Positions 17,453 to 17,500 of a stretch of DNA of 17,500 bases are shown here, piece by piece. The stretch is from Salpingoeca rosetta. Taxonomy: Eukaryota > Opisthokonta > Choanoflagellata > Craspedida > Salpingoecidae. Position 1 is the first letter of the stretch, and the number at the start of each line of letters is the position of its first letter. A program made the position numbers and the translations under genes. Location of the stretch: the NCBI RefSeq assembly GCF_000188695.1, contig NW_004754927.1:1796617-1814116 (forward strand). Direction: 5' to 3'. Below the pieces are notes generated by a model that worked only from the letters and a program-made list of their open reading frames with translations, was not told the origin of the DNA and ran no database searches.

Positions 17453-17500
17453 GGTGTTGAGTGAAATATCCGCAAGTGGCTGCGCACACACTCACAAGAA
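16699..17500. promoter_or_regulatory. Upstream region of the PDZ scaffold gene
   Basis: No secure gene. Minus-strand frames at ~16761-17255 and 16967-17167 are open but carry no recognised domain; they may include spliced 5' UTR exons. A 50-base AT-rich patch (17250-17299) and a (TTG)n array (17382-17438) stand out. Confidence 0.4.
17382..17456. repeat. (TTG)19 followed by (GTG)6 microsatellite
   Basis: A perfect TTG run turns into GTG units. It gives artefactual poly-Val/Gly on the plus strand and poly-Gln/Asn/His on the minus strand. Confidence 0.95.

Overview
The window is nuclear DNA of an intron-rich, microsatellite-rich eukaryote. Five spliced protein-coding genes can be rebuilt from short GT-AG exons with consistent phases. 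One resembles an IRS/FRS2-type PTB docking protein, one carries an SH2 domain, and one is a two-PDZ scaffold. This phosphotyrosine and PDZ content in compact genes points to a holozoan, most likely a choanoflagellate (inference; the sequence does not name the species).

Layout: (1) 208-1696, plus strand: the 3' six exons of SEC11, the catalytic subunit of the signal peptidase complex; its 5' end is not resolved. (2) 2335-5812, minus: a six-exon gene for a 741-residue docking-type protein with a PPxY motif, an SH3-ligand motif, a long His/Gln/Ser-rich middle and a C-terminal PTB domain. (3) 7056-9971, minus: a five-exon gene for a 449-residue protein with an unnamed beta-rich domain followed by an SH2 domain. 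(4) 10431-11487, plus: a two-exon membrane enzyme of the phytol/farnesol kinase (VTE5/FOLK) family. (5) 12081-16698, minus: a sixteen-exon gene for a 534-residue scaffold with a coiled coil, PDZ1, a PP1-type RVxF motif and PDZ2.

Genes 1/2 and 4/5 converge, 3/4 diverge, and 2/3 are in tandem. Intergenic and intronic DNA is packed with (CA)n/(GT)n, (GA)n, CATA-type, (CAA)n and (GAT)n repeats. Most long ORFs reading THTHTH, VCVCVC or SLSLSL are repeat artefacts. In about ten introns the repeat is a sense-strand GT-rich tract lying just after the 5' splice site.

Functionally, genes 2 and 3 are neighbouring phosphotyrosine-binding adaptors and gene 5 is a candidate phosphatase-recruiting scaffold. 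SEC11 and the lipid kinase are ER/membrane housekeeping enzymes. No RNA gene, CRISPR array or transposon was recognised.
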